58,282 nucleotides of DNA from Chloroflexota bacterium (GCA_029782215.1 JAKOVD010000009.1:1-58282), one strand, 5' to 3'. Positions 7,690 through 17,020 are shown, counted from the stretch's first letter. Translations and numbers: made by a program. The notes: generated from the sequence alone by a model not told the origin.

Positions 7690-10272
7690 TCAGCCTGAAC
7701 GCCTGGCCTTCGTCTGCAGCGCGTAAAGGAAGTTCAGGGCCTCGAGTGGGGTCATCGTATTGACATCCACCTGCTCTACCTCACGCCGTATGGGGTCAGG
7801 TCCTTCGTTGAACAGGTCAAGCTGGATGGGATCCTTCAGATCGAGGCTGAGCGCTTGCCCGGCAGCAGCCTGCTGCTCAAGCTGCTGCATGATCTCCGTC
7901 GCCCTGCCCAGGACCTGTCTTGGCAGCCCTGCCAGTTGGGCGACGTGAATGCCGTAGGACCGGTCGGCGCCGCCGGGGCGGATCTCATGTAGAAACACAA
8001 CCTCGTCGCCTTGTTCCGCCACGGCCACGTGGTAGTTGGCCAGGCGCGGCAGACGTTCGGACAGCGCCGTGAGCTCGTGATAGTGTGTGGCAAAGAGCGT
8101 CCGGGCCTGCAGCCGGGGATGGGTGTGAACGTACTCCACCACAGCCCAGGCGATGGCCATGCCATCATAGGTGCTGGTGCCGCGTCCCAACTCGTCAAGG
8201 ATGATCAGGGAGCGGCGCGAAGCGTGATTCAGGATGTTCGCGGTCTCTACCATCTCCACCATGAAGGTGGACTGGCCACTGTGCAGCTCGTCCTGCGCGC
8301 CGATGCGGGTAAAGATGCGGTCGACGAGGCCGATGTGGGCGCTTTCTGCGGGCACGAACGAACCGATCTGGGCCATCAACGTGATCAGCGCTGTTTGCCG
8401 CAGGAAGGTGGATTTGCCCCCCATGTTGGGACCGGTGAGGATGACGATACAGTGCTCGGCGTCCAGGTGCGCGTCGTTGGGCGTGAACGGCACCACCGCC
8501 TGCGTGAGCTCGACCACCGGGTGGCGCCCGCGTTTGATGGCGAGGACCAGGTCCTCAGAAAGCTCAGGGCGAACGTAGCGGCGATCGACGGCAATATCGG
8601 CCAGGGCGGCATGCACGTCCAGCGCCGCCACAGCCGACGCCATGCCCAGGAGACGGGGAGCCATGGCCGCCACCTGCTCGACAACGCCGCGGAAGAGCTG
8701 CGTCTCAAGGTCGAGAAGACGTTCCTGGGCATTCAGGATCAGCGACTCGTACTCTTTTAGCTCCGGCGTGATATAGCGTTCGGCGTTGGCCAGGGTTTGC
8801 TTGCGGATGTAGTCGTCCGGCGCCAGGGGAACATTCGGTTTGCTCACCTCCAGGTAGTAGCCGAAGACCTGGTTATAGCCCACCTTGAGGCTCCTGATGC
8901 CCGTGCGCTCCCGCTCGCGGCTTTCCAGGCCGGCGATGTAGGCGCGGGCGTCTTTAGCCGCCAGCGTGATGCCGTCCAATTCGGCGCTGTGACCGGGACG
9001 GATGACGCCGCCGTTCTGCAGGGTGGCGGGCGGATCATCGGCAATGGCCGCTTCCAGCAGGCCGCGCACTTCCCCGCAGGGGTCAAGCCCCTCCTCCTGG
9101 CCAAGCCTGGCGGCGATACGGCCCACCAGGGGCAGCGCCTGCAGGCCCTGGCGCAGGCCGACCAGGTCGCGCGGGGCCGCCGTCTTCTGCGTGCACCGGT
9201 TCGTCCAGCGCTCGATATCTCCGACCTCCCGCAGGGCCTGACGGAGCTCGGCCCGCGCCATGGCGTCCCCAGCCCAGGCCTCCACGGCGTCCAGGCGCCG
9301 CTCCAGCGCCGCGACGTCCAGGAGCGGCTGGCTGACACGCCGGCGCAACAGGCGCCCACCCATGGCCGTGCGCGTCCTGTCCAGCACCCAGAGGAGCGAA
9401 CCTTTGTGCTGGCCATCCCGCAGGGTGCCCACGAGCTCCAGATTGCGCCGCGTGGCGGCGTCAAGCACCATAAACTGCTCGGTGCTGTAGGTGTGGAGGG
9501 GGATGAGATGGCCAAGCGCCGCTTTCTGCGTGTCGCGCAGGTACTGGATCAAGGCGCCAGCGGCGCTGATGGCTAGAGGCATTCCCTCACAGCCAAATGC
9601 CGCCAGGCTGGCGGCGCCATAGTAGTCCAACAGCGCCTGGCGGGCCGTTTCCGTTTCAAAGCGCCAGGCGGCATAGGCGGAAACCGCATACGCAGACCGC
9701 GCGGCGTCCACCGTATCGTTTCTCGCCTTGTCATGGCCGCTGCCCTCCGGCATCACGATCTCAGCCGGGTCCAGCCGGGCCAGCTCCTCGGACACACGGC
9801 GCGCAATCTCCTCGCCCCCGATCTCGGTGACGGCGAATTCGCCGGTCGTCACGTCGGCGTATGCCAGGCCGGCTCTTCTCCCGCCCTCGAAGACAAGGGC
9901 GACCAGGTAGTTATTGCGCCTCTCCTCCAGGAGATTCGGTTCGACGAGCGTCCCCGGCGTGACCACGCGGATGACCTCGCGATCCACCAAGCCCTTGCCC
10001 ACCTCCCCGATCTGTTCGCAGATGGCGACCTTGTACCCGGCATGGATCAGACGGGCGATATAGGTCTCGGCGCTGTGCCAGGGCACTCCCGCCAACGGCA
10101 CCCGCTCCCCGGCGGTCACGGGACGGCTGGTCAGCACCACATCGCAGACCTCAGCAACGGTCCGCGCATCCTCGTCGAAGGTCTCGTAGAAATCCCCCAG
10201 CCGGAAGAAGAGGATGGCATCGGGATACTGTTTCTTGAGCAGCAGATACTGCCGGCGCATCGGGGTGGACAT
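7690..10272 (-). CDS. mutS: DNA mismatch repair protein MutS
   Basis: MutS recognises mismatches and small loops in DNA and, with MutL, starts strand-directed repair. At 860 residues it has the length of a bacterial MutS1. The N-terminal mismatch-binding domain is recognisable by FFRLGDFYETF near residue 21, which holds the Phe-x-Glu motif that stacks on the mismatch. The connector, lever and clamp domains follow. The ATPase domain carries the Walker A motif GPNMGGKST at about 610-618, then the LDELGRGT Walker B/signature region and ATHYHEL. The start is MSTPMRRQYLLLKKQYPD, as expected for the family. It lies downstream of three asparagine-synthetase-like genes on the same strand but seems to have its own promoter. 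No mutL is in the window. Confidence 0.97.
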   Translation of the reverse strand: MSTPMRRQYLLLKKQYPDAILFFRLGDFYETFDEDARTVAEVCDVVLTSRPVTAGERVPLAGVPWHSAETYIARLIHAGYKVAICEQIGEVGKGLVDREVIRVVTPGTLVEPNLLEERRNNYLVALVFEGGRRAGLAYADVTTGEFAVTEIGGEEIARRVSEELARLDPAEIVMPEGSGHDKARNDTVDAARSAYAVSAYAAWRFETETARQALLDYYGAASLAAFGCEGMPLAISAAGALIQYLRDTQKAALGHLIPLHTYSTEQFMVLDAATRRNLELVGTLRDGQHKGSLLWVLDRTRTAMGGRLLRRRVSQPLLDVAALERRLDAVEAWAGDAMARAELRQALREVGDIERWTNRCTQKTAAPRDLVGLRQGLQALPLVGRIAARLGQEEGLDPCGEVRGLLEAAIADDPPATLQNGGVIRPGHSAELDGITLAAKDARAYIAGLESRERERTGIRSLKVGYNQVFGYYLEVSKPNVPLAPDDYIRKQTLANAERYITPELKEYESLILNAQERLLDLETQLFRGVVEQVAAMAPRLLGMASAVAALDVHAALADIAVDRRYVRPELSEDLVLAIKRGRHPVVELTQAVVPFTPNDAHLDAEHCIVILTGPNMGGKSTFLRQTALITLMAQIGSFVPAESAHIGLVDRIFTRIGAQDELHSGQSTFMVEMVETANILNHASRRSLIILDELGRGTSTYDGMAIAWAVVEYVHTHPRLQARTLFATHYHELTALSERLPRLANYHVAVAEQGDEVVFLHEIRPGGADRSYGIHVAQLAGLPRQVLGRATEIMQQLEQQAAAGQALSLDLKDPIQLDLFNEGPDPIRREVEQVDVNTMTPLEALNFLYALQTKARRSG

Positions 10273-10279
10273 GGCTGCG

Positions 10280-10309
10280 ATTGTAACGAAACCAGCGAAG
10301 AGATGCCAA
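10280..10309 (-). promoter_or_regulatory. Probable mutS promoter, possibly leaderless
   Basis: On the minus strand TTGGCA (10304-10309) is followed by an 18-base spacer and TACAAT (10280-10285). The expected transcription start falls at about 10273, directly in front of the mutS ATG at 10272, which has no Shine-Dalgarno sequence. A leaderless mRNA is therefore possible. Confidence 0.5.
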
Positions 10310-10393
10310 GCCCATCTTCAGGATGCACGCACAGCCAGGCGCAAGCGGCCGCCGCTGGCGTGTCATGCCCTCTCAGGCGTCACCTGCCTCGCC

Positions 10394-11812
10394 TCACCGC
10401 AAATGCAGCCGGCGGAGCACTCGTTCGCCCATGACCTGATACCGGGTCACCCCCCACGGGGCATTGATGGGCACTTCCAGCGTTTCGGGCCAAGCCAGAT
10501 GGCACATGTCCGCAAAGAAACCGGTCTGCCTGTACACTCCCGGCAGGCGGATCATCAGCTCATAGACCTCGCGATGCGAGAACCCATGCAGCGCAGGCAG
10601 GGTCGTGAAGTCGAAGTCGTACTGCTGGGGACCCGTGCAGCAGCCCAGTCTTTGCTCGATGTAGGCAAGGTCCAGGCGCTGATGGTCGCTGAGGGCGGGT
10701 GTCGCGTTCAACCAGGCGCGGGCGGCCGCCGTGAACTGGGGTAGAGGTGGAATCCTGAGATCCCTCAGGATCTCGCCTGGCTCCGCGACCCTGGTCCCTC
10801 GCTGAACAAAATCGCTGTCGCGTCCTACGTGTCCCCCATGGCCCGTTACCTGCAGACGCCGCCACTGCAAGTGGCGGCGATGGCTCCCCATCCGCTGATA
10901 GGAGCCAATGTCATATGTGTAGCCGGTCAGATACATCCGCGTGCGCTGCTCCTCGACCGAGGCATGATGCTCCGGCACAACCACATGGTGGAGACCGAAA
11001 CGGCGGGCCAGCTCGGTGGCCCCCTGCACGTCTGTCCGGCTGCCATTGCTCGTAAAGAACGCAGCCTCCGCCGCCAGGGGACGTGCGCAGGCCAGCAGCA
11101 CCCTCGTGTCAAAGCCTGCCGTCAGGGTCAGGTAGGAACCCGCATCGACCGCAGCCTTCACGATGCCGGCAACGAGCGCCACGATGCGCGACACGGCCAC
11201 ATACGTGTCCTGAACCATCCCCATGCGTTCGGCTTCGGGCCAGTGACGGACTGGCTGCCAGGCTTGCAGGTCCAGGTAGTGATTGGGCAGCAGACGCCGC
11301 AGCGACCGGTGCGGGGTCAAGCCAAATGGATACCACTTGTCCGGCAGGACGCGAACCAACGCCTCGTCCCAGTCCTTTGCCTGCGGCCCCTTTCCGAGCA
11401 CCGATGGCGTCGAGCACAGCACTGGTTCGTCTACCCCGTACACCGCCGCCAGTGACCCGCTTGGGTCCAGGTACACACGACCCTCCCCCTGCGCGAACAC
11501 GATCGCCAGCCACCGTCCTGCCAATCCGTCGAGATAGGCCTGCCAGCCAGCCATCGACTCACCGGCGCCTGCCGGTAAACGAAGCACGCTGTCTCGGGGC
11601 AGCAGCCCATCTGAGGCCAGCGGGAAGCCAAGCAGCCAACCCGCGGCCGCAGAATCGACTGCTTGCAGCGCAATGACCGGCAGGGTCGGATGCGTCTGCA
11701 GCACCCATCCTGCGGAGTCACGCTCGACCCAATCCGCCAGGTCGGGCCGTCGCTCGCGACTCAACACAAACTGGTTGTAGAGGATTCTTGGCGTCAATTC
11801 AGGCATGGTCAT
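10394..11812 (-). CDS. Asparagine-synthetase-like protein, paralogue 3 of 3
   Basis: This is the last of three tandem paralogues and is about 472 residues long from the ATG at 11812, which aligns best with its sisters; a more distant in-frame ATG at 11878 would overlap the gene before it. The order of motifs is that of class-B asparagine synthetases. First comes an Ntn-like half with RWLAIVFAQGEGRVYLDPSG and CSTPSVLG. Then comes an ATP-pyrophosphatase half with LTLTAGFDTRVLLA in place of the SGGxDS PP-loop, and TGHGGHVGRD in place of the GDGGDE loop. The N-terminus has no catalytic Cys2, so it cannot use glutamine in the usual way. It probably adenylates a carboxylate and joins it to an amine, but the substrate is unknown. 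A role in modifying a cell-surface sugar or peptide is only a guess. Confidence 0.7.
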   Translation of the reverse strand: MTMPELTPRILYNQFVLSRERRPDLADWVERDSAGWVLQTHPTLPVIALQAVDSAAAGWLLGFPLASDGLLPRDSVLRLPAGAGESMAGWQAYLDGLAGRWLAIVFAQGEGRVYLDPSGSLAAVYGVDEPVLCSTPSVLGKGPQAKDWDEALVRVLPDKWYPFGLTPHRSLRRLLPNHYLDLQAWQPVRHWPEAERMGMVQDTYVAVSRIVALVAGIVKAAVDAGSYLTLTAGFDTRVLLACARPLAAEAAFFTSNGSRTDVQGATELARRFGLHHVVVPEHHASVEEQRTRMYLTGYTYDIGSYQRMGSHRRHLQWRRLQVTGHGGHVGRDSDFVQRGTRVAEPGEILRDLRIPPLPQFTAAARAWLNATPALSDHQRLDLAYIEQRLGCCTGPQQYDFDFTTLPALHGFSHREVYELMIRLPGVYRQTGFFADMCHLAWPETLEVPINAPWGVTRYQVMGERVLRRLHLR

Positions 11813-11856
11813 GCAGCCCGCCGGGGCCGATTCAGGATGGATTCTGCTGCCCCTGC

Positions 11857-13314
11857 TTATCTTACCGATCGGACCCACGACCGGACGGTCCGGCGCAGCT
11901 TTCTCTCCACCCGGTCGGGGTACGTCGCCAGCCGCGCAATGCCCCTGGGCTGGTTGATAGGCACGTCCAGCGTCTGCGGCCAGGTCCGCCGGCAGATATC
12001 CCGGAAGAAGTCACCCGACACCCGATAGGCCAGGGGCAACCTAAGAATGAGCCCGTTGGACACGCGGTGCGCGTAGCCGTCCACCGTGGATAGAGTCAGG
12101 TAATCGAAGGCATACTGGTCAGGGCCTGCTCCGGCGGCGAGGGGCTGTTCCAGCCAGGAGAGATCGCGAATCTGGTGGTTCTCGCAGACAGGCAGGGAGT
12201 CCAGCCACGATGCGGCCCCGGCCAGAATGGCCAGCAACGGCGGCATATTGACGTATTTGACCAGCGCTTCAGGGGTGAGCTCGGGCAGATCATCGCCCTT
12301 GGCGGCATCGCGGGTGATGTGGCCGCCATTGCCCGTGACCTGAAGGCAGCTCGCCTGCAATTGGCTCCGGTGATTCCCGATCAGGTGCTGTGTGAGAGGA
12401 TCGCCGGCGTAGCCCGAGAGGTAGCTCCTCTGCCTCCTCTCGCTCGCAGTCGTCCTGCGCTCCTCCACCACGATGTGCTGCAAATGGAGGCGCCTTGCCA
12501 ACTCGCTGGCCGTCTGCACATCCAGGCGCTGCGCCGTGCTCGTGAAGTAGATCGCCTCCTGTGCCACCGGCCGCGAACAGGCCAGCAGCATCCTCGTGTC
12601 GTGCCCGGCCGTCAACGTCATATACGCCCCCGCCCGCACCGCCGTCGCGACGATCCGAGAAAGTATCTGCACGACCCGCTCCAACACCACGCCGGTGTCC
12701 TCCACGGGCAGCATGTCCTCCGCTCGCGGCCAATACCGCCGGATTTGCCCCTGCTCCAGGTCCAGGTAGTGATTGGGCAGCAGCCGGCGCAGCGACTTGT
12801 GCGGCGTCAGCCCGTAGGGATACCATCCCCTGGGGATCCTGCGGGCCAGATCATCGTCCCAATCCTCTGCCCCCGGCCCCTTGCCGATCACCGAAGGCGT
12901 CGAACAGACCAGCGGTTCCTCAAGGGAATACAACGCCGATAGGGTTGCATTGGCGTCCGGATAGACCCGCGCGGTGCCAGACGCAAATACAATCGCCAAC
13001 CAGCGCCCTGCCAGGTCCTCGAAGACCTCCTGGTACCTCAGGAAGGGATCATCTGCCCTGGCCGGGCACGGGAGGGTGCTGCCCCGGGCCAGCAGGCGCT
13101 CCGCCGTGAGCGGAAAGCCCAGCAGCCAGCCGCCGAAGGCCCCGGTGCTCGTCACGACTTCGCTAACCGGCAGCGTGGGATGGGTCTGCAGCACCCATCC
13201 GGCGTACTCGCGCTCTGTCCAATCCGGCAGGTCGGACCGCCGCACGCAACTCAACACAAACTGGTTGTACAAGATCTTGGGACTGAGTTCAGGTTGGGTT
13301 GTGCGCGATGCCAA
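11857..13314 (-). CDS. Asparagine-synthetase-like protein, paralogue 2 of 3
   Basis: The product has 485 residues from a TTG start at 13314, with a weak ribosome-binding site. It shares with its neighbours the opening ILYNQFVLS, then GWVLQTHPTLPV at about 39-50. The degenerate glutaminase half is at about 103-145, WYPYGLTPHKSLRRLLPNHY at about 164-183, the PP-loop variant LTAGHDTRMLL at about 234-244, and GNGGH at about 328-332. The PP-loop keeps the Asp and the Gly of the ATP-binding turn but replaces the two Ser. The N-terminal Cys nucleophile of true amidotransferases is absent. It sits 30 bases downstream of the first paralogue and 44 upstream of the third, so the three are probably one transcript. 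Function beyond a likely ATP-dependent amide-type ligation is unknown. Confidence 0.7.
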   Translation of the reverse strand: MASRTTQPELSPKILYNQFVLSCVRRSDLPDWTEREYAGWVLQTHPTLPVSEVVTSTGAFGGWLLGFPLTAERLLARGSTLPCPARADDPFLRYQEVFEDLAGRWLAIVFASGTARVYPDANATLSALYSLEEPLVCSTPSVIGKGPGAEDWDDDLARRIPRGWYPYGLTPHKSLRRLLPNHYLDLEQGQIRRYWPRAEDMLPVEDTGVVLERVVQILSRIVATAVRAGAYMTLTAGHDTRMLLACSRPVAQEAIYFTSTAQRLDVQTASELARRLHLQHIVVEERRTTASERRQRSYLSGYAGDPLTQHLIGNHRSQLQASCLQVTGNGGHITRDAAKGDDLPELTPEALVKYVNMPPLLAILAGAASWLDSLPVCENHQIRDLSWLEQPLAAGAGPDQYAFDYLTLSTVDGYAHRVSNGLILRLPLAYRVSGDFFRDICRRTWPQTLDVPINQPRGIARLATYPDRVERKLRRTVRSWVRSVR

Positions 13315-13344
13315 GGTCGTTATCTCACAGGAGGAGGGGCAGCC

Positions 13345-14784
13345 CTAACTTCTGGCGCCGGGGGTCCGCCATGACCGGTAGGTGCTTCGCAGCTTCTTAC
13401 CGACCCGTTCGGGATACATGGCCAGCCGGGTGGCTCCCCAAGCCCGGTTGATGGGAACCTCAAGCGTTTCGGGCCAGGCCTGCCGGCAGAGGTCGGTGAA
13501 CAAGCCGCAGCTCTTGCGGTAGTCATAGGGCACGGCCATCATCAAGCGAATGAGCTCGCGCTGGGCATAGCCGTCGATGACGGGCAGGGTCATGAAGTCA
13601 AAGCCGTACAACTGCGGGCCTGTTTTGCAGCCAAGCCGCAGCTCCAGCCACATCAAGTCGCGGACATGATCTTCGCCGGCGACAGGCAGTGCATCGATCC
13701 AGGCGGCCGCCTCGGCCACTGCCGCCGGAATCAGGGGCACGTCCATCTGCCGGAGAATGCTTGTGGCCTCCACGGGCAGTCCCTCGCCTGTGCCGGCCGA
13801 GTCGCGTCCGAGGTGGCCGCCATTCCCGGCCACCTGCAGACGGCCTTGCTGCAGGGAGCGTTTGTGCTCGCCGGTCGAGCCATGAGACTTGATCTCTGTG
13901 GTGTATCCGGACAAATAGAGCCGCTGCTCTTTCTCAGCCCTTGTTGCCTTCCGCTCGGTCACCACGACATGATGCAGATGCAGGCGCCGCGCCAGTTCCC
14001 TCGCCGTCTGCACGTCCAGGCGGCTGGCCGTGCTGGTGAAGTAGATGGCCTCCGGCGCCACCGCACGCGAACAAGCCAGCAGCAGCCTTGTATCGAAGCC
14101 TGCCGTCAACGTCATGTACGCGCCCGCCCTCACCGCCGCGGCCACGATGCGCGAGAGCTTGTCGACGGCAGCTCCGACCACGGCCTCGACATCGTCGGTC
14201 AGCGTCACCACGGCCGCAGAGGGCCAGTGCCGCACTACCTGCCAGCACTCCAGGTCCAGGTAGTGATTGGGCAGCAGGCGGCGCAGCGACCGGTGCGGCG
14301 TTAACGTGAACGGATACCACAGGTCAGGCAGAGAGCGCACAAGCGCCCCATCCCAGTCTTCTGCTTCAGGACCCTTGCCGATCACTGACGGCGTGGAGCA
14401 CACCACTCCTTCTTCCAACGAATACACCGCTGCCAGCGAACCGCTGGGATCCAGGTAGACGCGCCCCTGCCCCGCTGCCAGGACAATCGCCAGCCAGCGT
14501 CCGGCCAACCCATCGAGATAATCCTCGCAGCCTGCTACCGGGTCATCGCTGGTGAGATGCACGATGCTGCCATCCCGCAGCAGTCCTGCAGCGGCCAAAG
14601 GGAAACCGAGCAGCCAGCCCGCAGCCAACCCGGTGCGATCCCGGAGCTGGATCACCGGCAGGGTGGGATGGGTCTGCAGGACCCAGCCGTTTTCGCTGTG
14701 GTGGCGCCACTCCGGCAGGTCTTGCCTTTCCACCTGCCCCAACACAAACTGGTTGTAGAGAATGTTGGGCTTGAGTGACGACAT
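13345..14784 (-). CDS. Asparagine-synthetase-like protein, paralogue 1 of 3
   Basis: First gene of the tandem set, about 479 residues. The ATG at 14784 is chosen because it has GAGG at a good distance upstream and matches the sisters (MSSLKPNILYNQFVLG); a more distant in-frame start at 14826 is less likely. Motifs run in the same order: GWVLQTHPTLPV, GRWLAIVLAAGQGRVYLDPSG, CSTPSVIGKGPEAEDWD, LTPHRSLRRLLPNHYLDLE, LTAGFDTRLLLACSR and GNGGHLGRD. The strong conservation of these blocks across three copies suggests all remain under selection. Its C-terminal region is all-helical and ends in an Arg/Lys-rich stretch (RVGKKLRSTYRSWR). As with its sisters, a working glutaminase Cys is missing and the ligase substrate is unknown. 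Confidence 0.7.
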   Translation of the reverse strand: MSSLKPNILYNQFVLGQVERQDLPEWRHHSENGWVLQTHPTLPVIQLRDRTGLAAGWLLGFPLAAAGLLRDGSIVHLTSDDPVAGCEDYLDGLAGRWLAIVLAAGQGRVYLDPSGSLAAVYSLEEGVVCSTPSVIGKGPEAEDWDGALVRSLPDLWYPFTLTPHRSLRRLLPNHYLDLECWQVVRHWPSAAVVTLTDDVEAVVGAAVDKLSRIVAAAVRAGAYMTLTAGFDTRLLLACSRAVAPEAIYFTSTASRLDVQTARELARRLHLHHVVVTERKATRAEKEQRLYLSGYTTEIKSHGSTGEHKRSLQQGRLQVAGNGGHLGRDSAGTGEGLPVEATSILRQMDVPLIPAAVAEAAAWIDALPVAGEDHVRDLMWLELRLGCKTGPQLYGFDFMTLPVIDGYAQRELIRLMMAVPYDYRKSCGLFTDLCRQAWPETLEVPINRAWGATRLAMYPERVGKKLRSTYRSWRTPGARS

Positions 14785-14888
14785 GACCTCGGACGGAGTG
14801 AAAGTCAGTGCGCAGACGCTGGGCAACTCATCCTTATTCTACTACCTGCCTTACCGAGACCGCCAGCAAAAGGAGCGGCAAAGAGGCA

Positions 14889-14978
14889 ATCGTGGTAGCG
14901 GCTTCGGTCTTCGTCTTCCTGTCGCGCGACTTCAGTCGCTGCTCTGGCGAATCGAACGACTGAAGTCGTTGCCACGAT
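14889..14978. repeat. Palindromic repeat element (GACTTCAGTC type)
   Basis: Outer arms ATCGTGG (14889-14895) and CCACGAT (14972-14978) enclose a perfect 12-base inverted repeat: CGACTTCAGTCG at 14927-14938 and CGACTGAAGTCG at 14957-14968. Each inner arm is itself nearly palindromic. It lies in the gap between the LLM oxidoreductase and the first asparagine-synthetase-like gene. It could fold in RNA or be a non-autonomous mobile element; it has no clear T-run to make it a simple terminator. Confidence 0.6.
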
Positions 14979-15030
14979 CTTCCTTACCATTCGTTTCTGC
15001 CTGGTGATGCGTGGCACAGAATGTCCGCGC

Positions 15031-15867
15031 TCAGCCGCCGGGCGAAGGTGGCCCCTGTTCGAGCCGCCGCCAGACAGCTTGAGCGCCGTCAGGCTGACCC
15101 ATGCTGCCCCACATCGCCTCAATCCACCACGTGGCGCCTGCCTCCACCCAGGGTCTGAGGATGGCAGCCGCGGCCTCCCCATCGTCACCCGGCGTCTCAC
15201 CTTCGACCACGAAGTCGAACGGCGTGGTCTGCGCCCGTTCGTCGGCGGCGTAGCGCTGGATCTCCGCCAACTCGGTTGCCGTCGCCTGGCGGGCGCCGGT
15301 TTCAGGATCGATGACGGACGGAATCAGCCCGTCATAGCGCAGCGCCCGGCGCATGGACTTGGCGTGCGGCCAGGCGCCCACCACCCAGATCGGGATGCGG
15401 GGACGCTGGACAGGCGGCGGAGGGGGCAGGAAGCTCGTCTCCCGCACATGATAGTGCTTGCCTTCATAGCGGAAGGGCTGCCCGGCCCAAAGACCCGTCA
15501 GGATGTCCAGCCCCTCATCCAGCAGCTCGGCTCGCGCTTTGCGGTCGCTCACCTCCCCAAACGCTGTCCAGCCCTCATGTACGGCGCCCAGGCCCACACT
15601 CAGAATGACTCGTCCCCCGGAAAGGTTGTCCAGTGTCGCCGTCTGTCCGGCCAGAGTCCAGGGTTTGAGGCGCGCCAGCGGCGTCAGCATCGTCCCCAGC
15701 CGGATGCGTGAGGTCACCATGGCCGCCGCCGCCAGCGACACCCAGGCATCGACGCCCCATACCGGCTCCCATACGAACAAGCCATCCCAGCCCGCTCGTT
15801 CTGCCGTCTGCGCCATGTCGGCCGCGGTGCGGGCGTCGCCCCAGGGCAGCACGAAGCCGTACTTCAC
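15031..15867 (-). CDS. LLM-class F420/FMN-dependent oxidoreductase
   Basis: The sequence has the bacterial-luciferase-like TIM-barrel pattern: KYGFVLPWGDARTAADMAQTAE at the N-terminus, WDGLFVWEP, RIRLGTMLTPLARLKPWTLAGQ and GRVILSVGLGA. Such enzymes oxidise or reduce small molecules with FMN or F420 as cofactor. I place the start at the GTG at 15867, giving about 278 residues. There the stop of the upstream MFS gene and this start share four bases (GTGA), a classic sign of translational coupling; the alternative upstream start would add 16 residues unlike the family. It is the third gene of the DUF389-MFS-LLM set. The substrate is unknown, and the MFS carrier next door may move it or its product. 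Confidence 0.85.
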   Translation of the reverse strand: MKYGFVLPWGDARTAADMAQTAERAGWDGLFVWEPVWGVDAWVSLAAAAMVTSRIRLGTMLTPLARLKPWTLAGQTATLDNLSGGRVILSVGLGAVHEGWTAFGEVSDRKARAELLDEGLDILTGLWAGQPFRYEGKHYHVRETSFLPPPPPVQRPRIPIWVVGAWPHAKSMRRALRYDGLIPSVIDPETGARQATATELAEIQRYAADERAQTTPFDFVVEGETPGDDGEAAAAILRPWVEAGATWWIEAMWGSMGQPDGAQAVWRRLEQGPPSPGG

Positions 15868-17018
15868 ATCGCCACCTCGGGCTTCACCACCTGCACCCCG
15901 CGCAGCACCCACCACAGGAGCAGGAATCCTGCCAGGAACGAGAGCGGAAACAGAATGGTCGAGGCGGTCAGAGACAGCCGGCCCGCCAGCAGCGACATGA
16001 CAAAGGGCAGGATGATGCCGCCCAGGGGAAAAGCCACCTTGATGGCGCCGAGCACAGTGCCCGCCATGTCAGGATAGAGGAGACCGGCGAGCGTCAGCAT
16101 GAGCGGGATCAGCGCCGACATCCCCAGCCCAGCCAGGAAGATCAGGCCGTAGATGAACGACCCCAGGTCCACGAAATAGAGCGCGGTGTACACCACGGTT
16201 GAGAACCCAAACAAGGCGATCAGCAGCGTAGCGACCTGTTCGTCGGCGGTGAAGTAACCTACCAGCAGACGCCCCACCCCAACGCCGACCAGGAACAGGA
16301 CCAGGCCCCACTGCGCCTGGAACGATGCCAGACCCCGCATATCGGTCAGGAACGAGGTGAGGATGCCCACCGTCCCCGATTCAACCCCCACGACCAGAAC
16401 GGCGCTCACAAACAGCGCCAGGACGACGCGATCGCGGACCAGGATGCGCAGGCGATTCAGATAGGGTTCCGGGTGGTGCTCGACGTGGGGAAGATGGGTG
16501 AAGGCGAAGAGCACGGCCAGCACCAGCACCAGCCCGGCGGACAGCTCCAGGGCGAGCCGCCAGCTCACCGTCAGGAACAGGAAATAGACGGCAATGATGA
16601 TGGAGCCGAAGGTCACAAAGAAATGGTTGACGTTGATGTAGTAGTTCTGGCGTTCCTTGTGGATATCCAGGAGCAGGGCATCAGTGACCCCCTCGAAGGC
16701 GCCCATGCCGATGCCGATGGTGAACATGACCACCAGGTTGACGCCAAACGAACGCGTGACGTAGAAGGCCAGGAACGCAGCCGCCATGATCAGGCTGCCA
16801 ATGAGCAGGATCCGCGCCTTGTCGCGCGTGTCGGCCAGGGCGCCCGTCACCATGACGGACACCATGAAGCCCAGGTTCATGGCCGAAATGAGAAAACCGA
16901 TCTGGCCGGGAGCCAGGCCGATGCTCTTGGCTGCCGCCCCCACCAAGGAATTGGCGACGCCCAGGAAGAACATCGCCAGAAAGGCAGACCACGTGATGGT
17001 TCGGATGCTACGGATCAT
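15864..17018 (-). CDS. Major facilitator superfamily transporter
   Basis: A 384-residue integral membrane protein with about 12 hydrophobic segments, the size of a compact MFS carrier. The first segment is WSAFLAMFFLGVANSLVGAA. The loop after the second segment, GALADTRDKARILLIG, matches the MFS loop 2-3 motif (GxLADRxGRR/K type). Direction and substrate cannot be read. It starts two bases after the stop of the USP-DUF389 gene and overlaps the LLM oxidoreductase by four bases, so the three are almost certainly co-translated. Its C-terminus is VQVVKPEVAM. Confidence 0.88.
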   Translation of the reverse strand: MIRSIRTITWSAFLAMFFLGVANSLVGAAAKSIGLAPGQIGFLISAMNLGFMVSVMVTGALADTRDKARILLIGSLIMAAAFLAFYVTRSFGVNLVVMFTIGIGMGAFEGVTDALLLDIHKERQNYYINVNHFFVTFGSIIIAVYFLFLTVSWRLALELSAGLVLVLAVLFAFTHLPHVEHHPEPYLNRLRILVRDRVVLALFVSAVLVVGVESGTVGILTSFLTDMRGLASFQAQWGLVLFLVGVGVGRLLVGYFTADEQVATLLIALFGFSTVVYTALYFVDLGSFIYGLIFLAGLGMSALIPLMLTLAGLLYPDMAGTVLGAIKVAFPLGGIILPFVMSLLAGRLSLTASTILFPLSFLAGFLLLWWVLRGVQVVKPEVAM

Positions 17019-17020
17019 GA

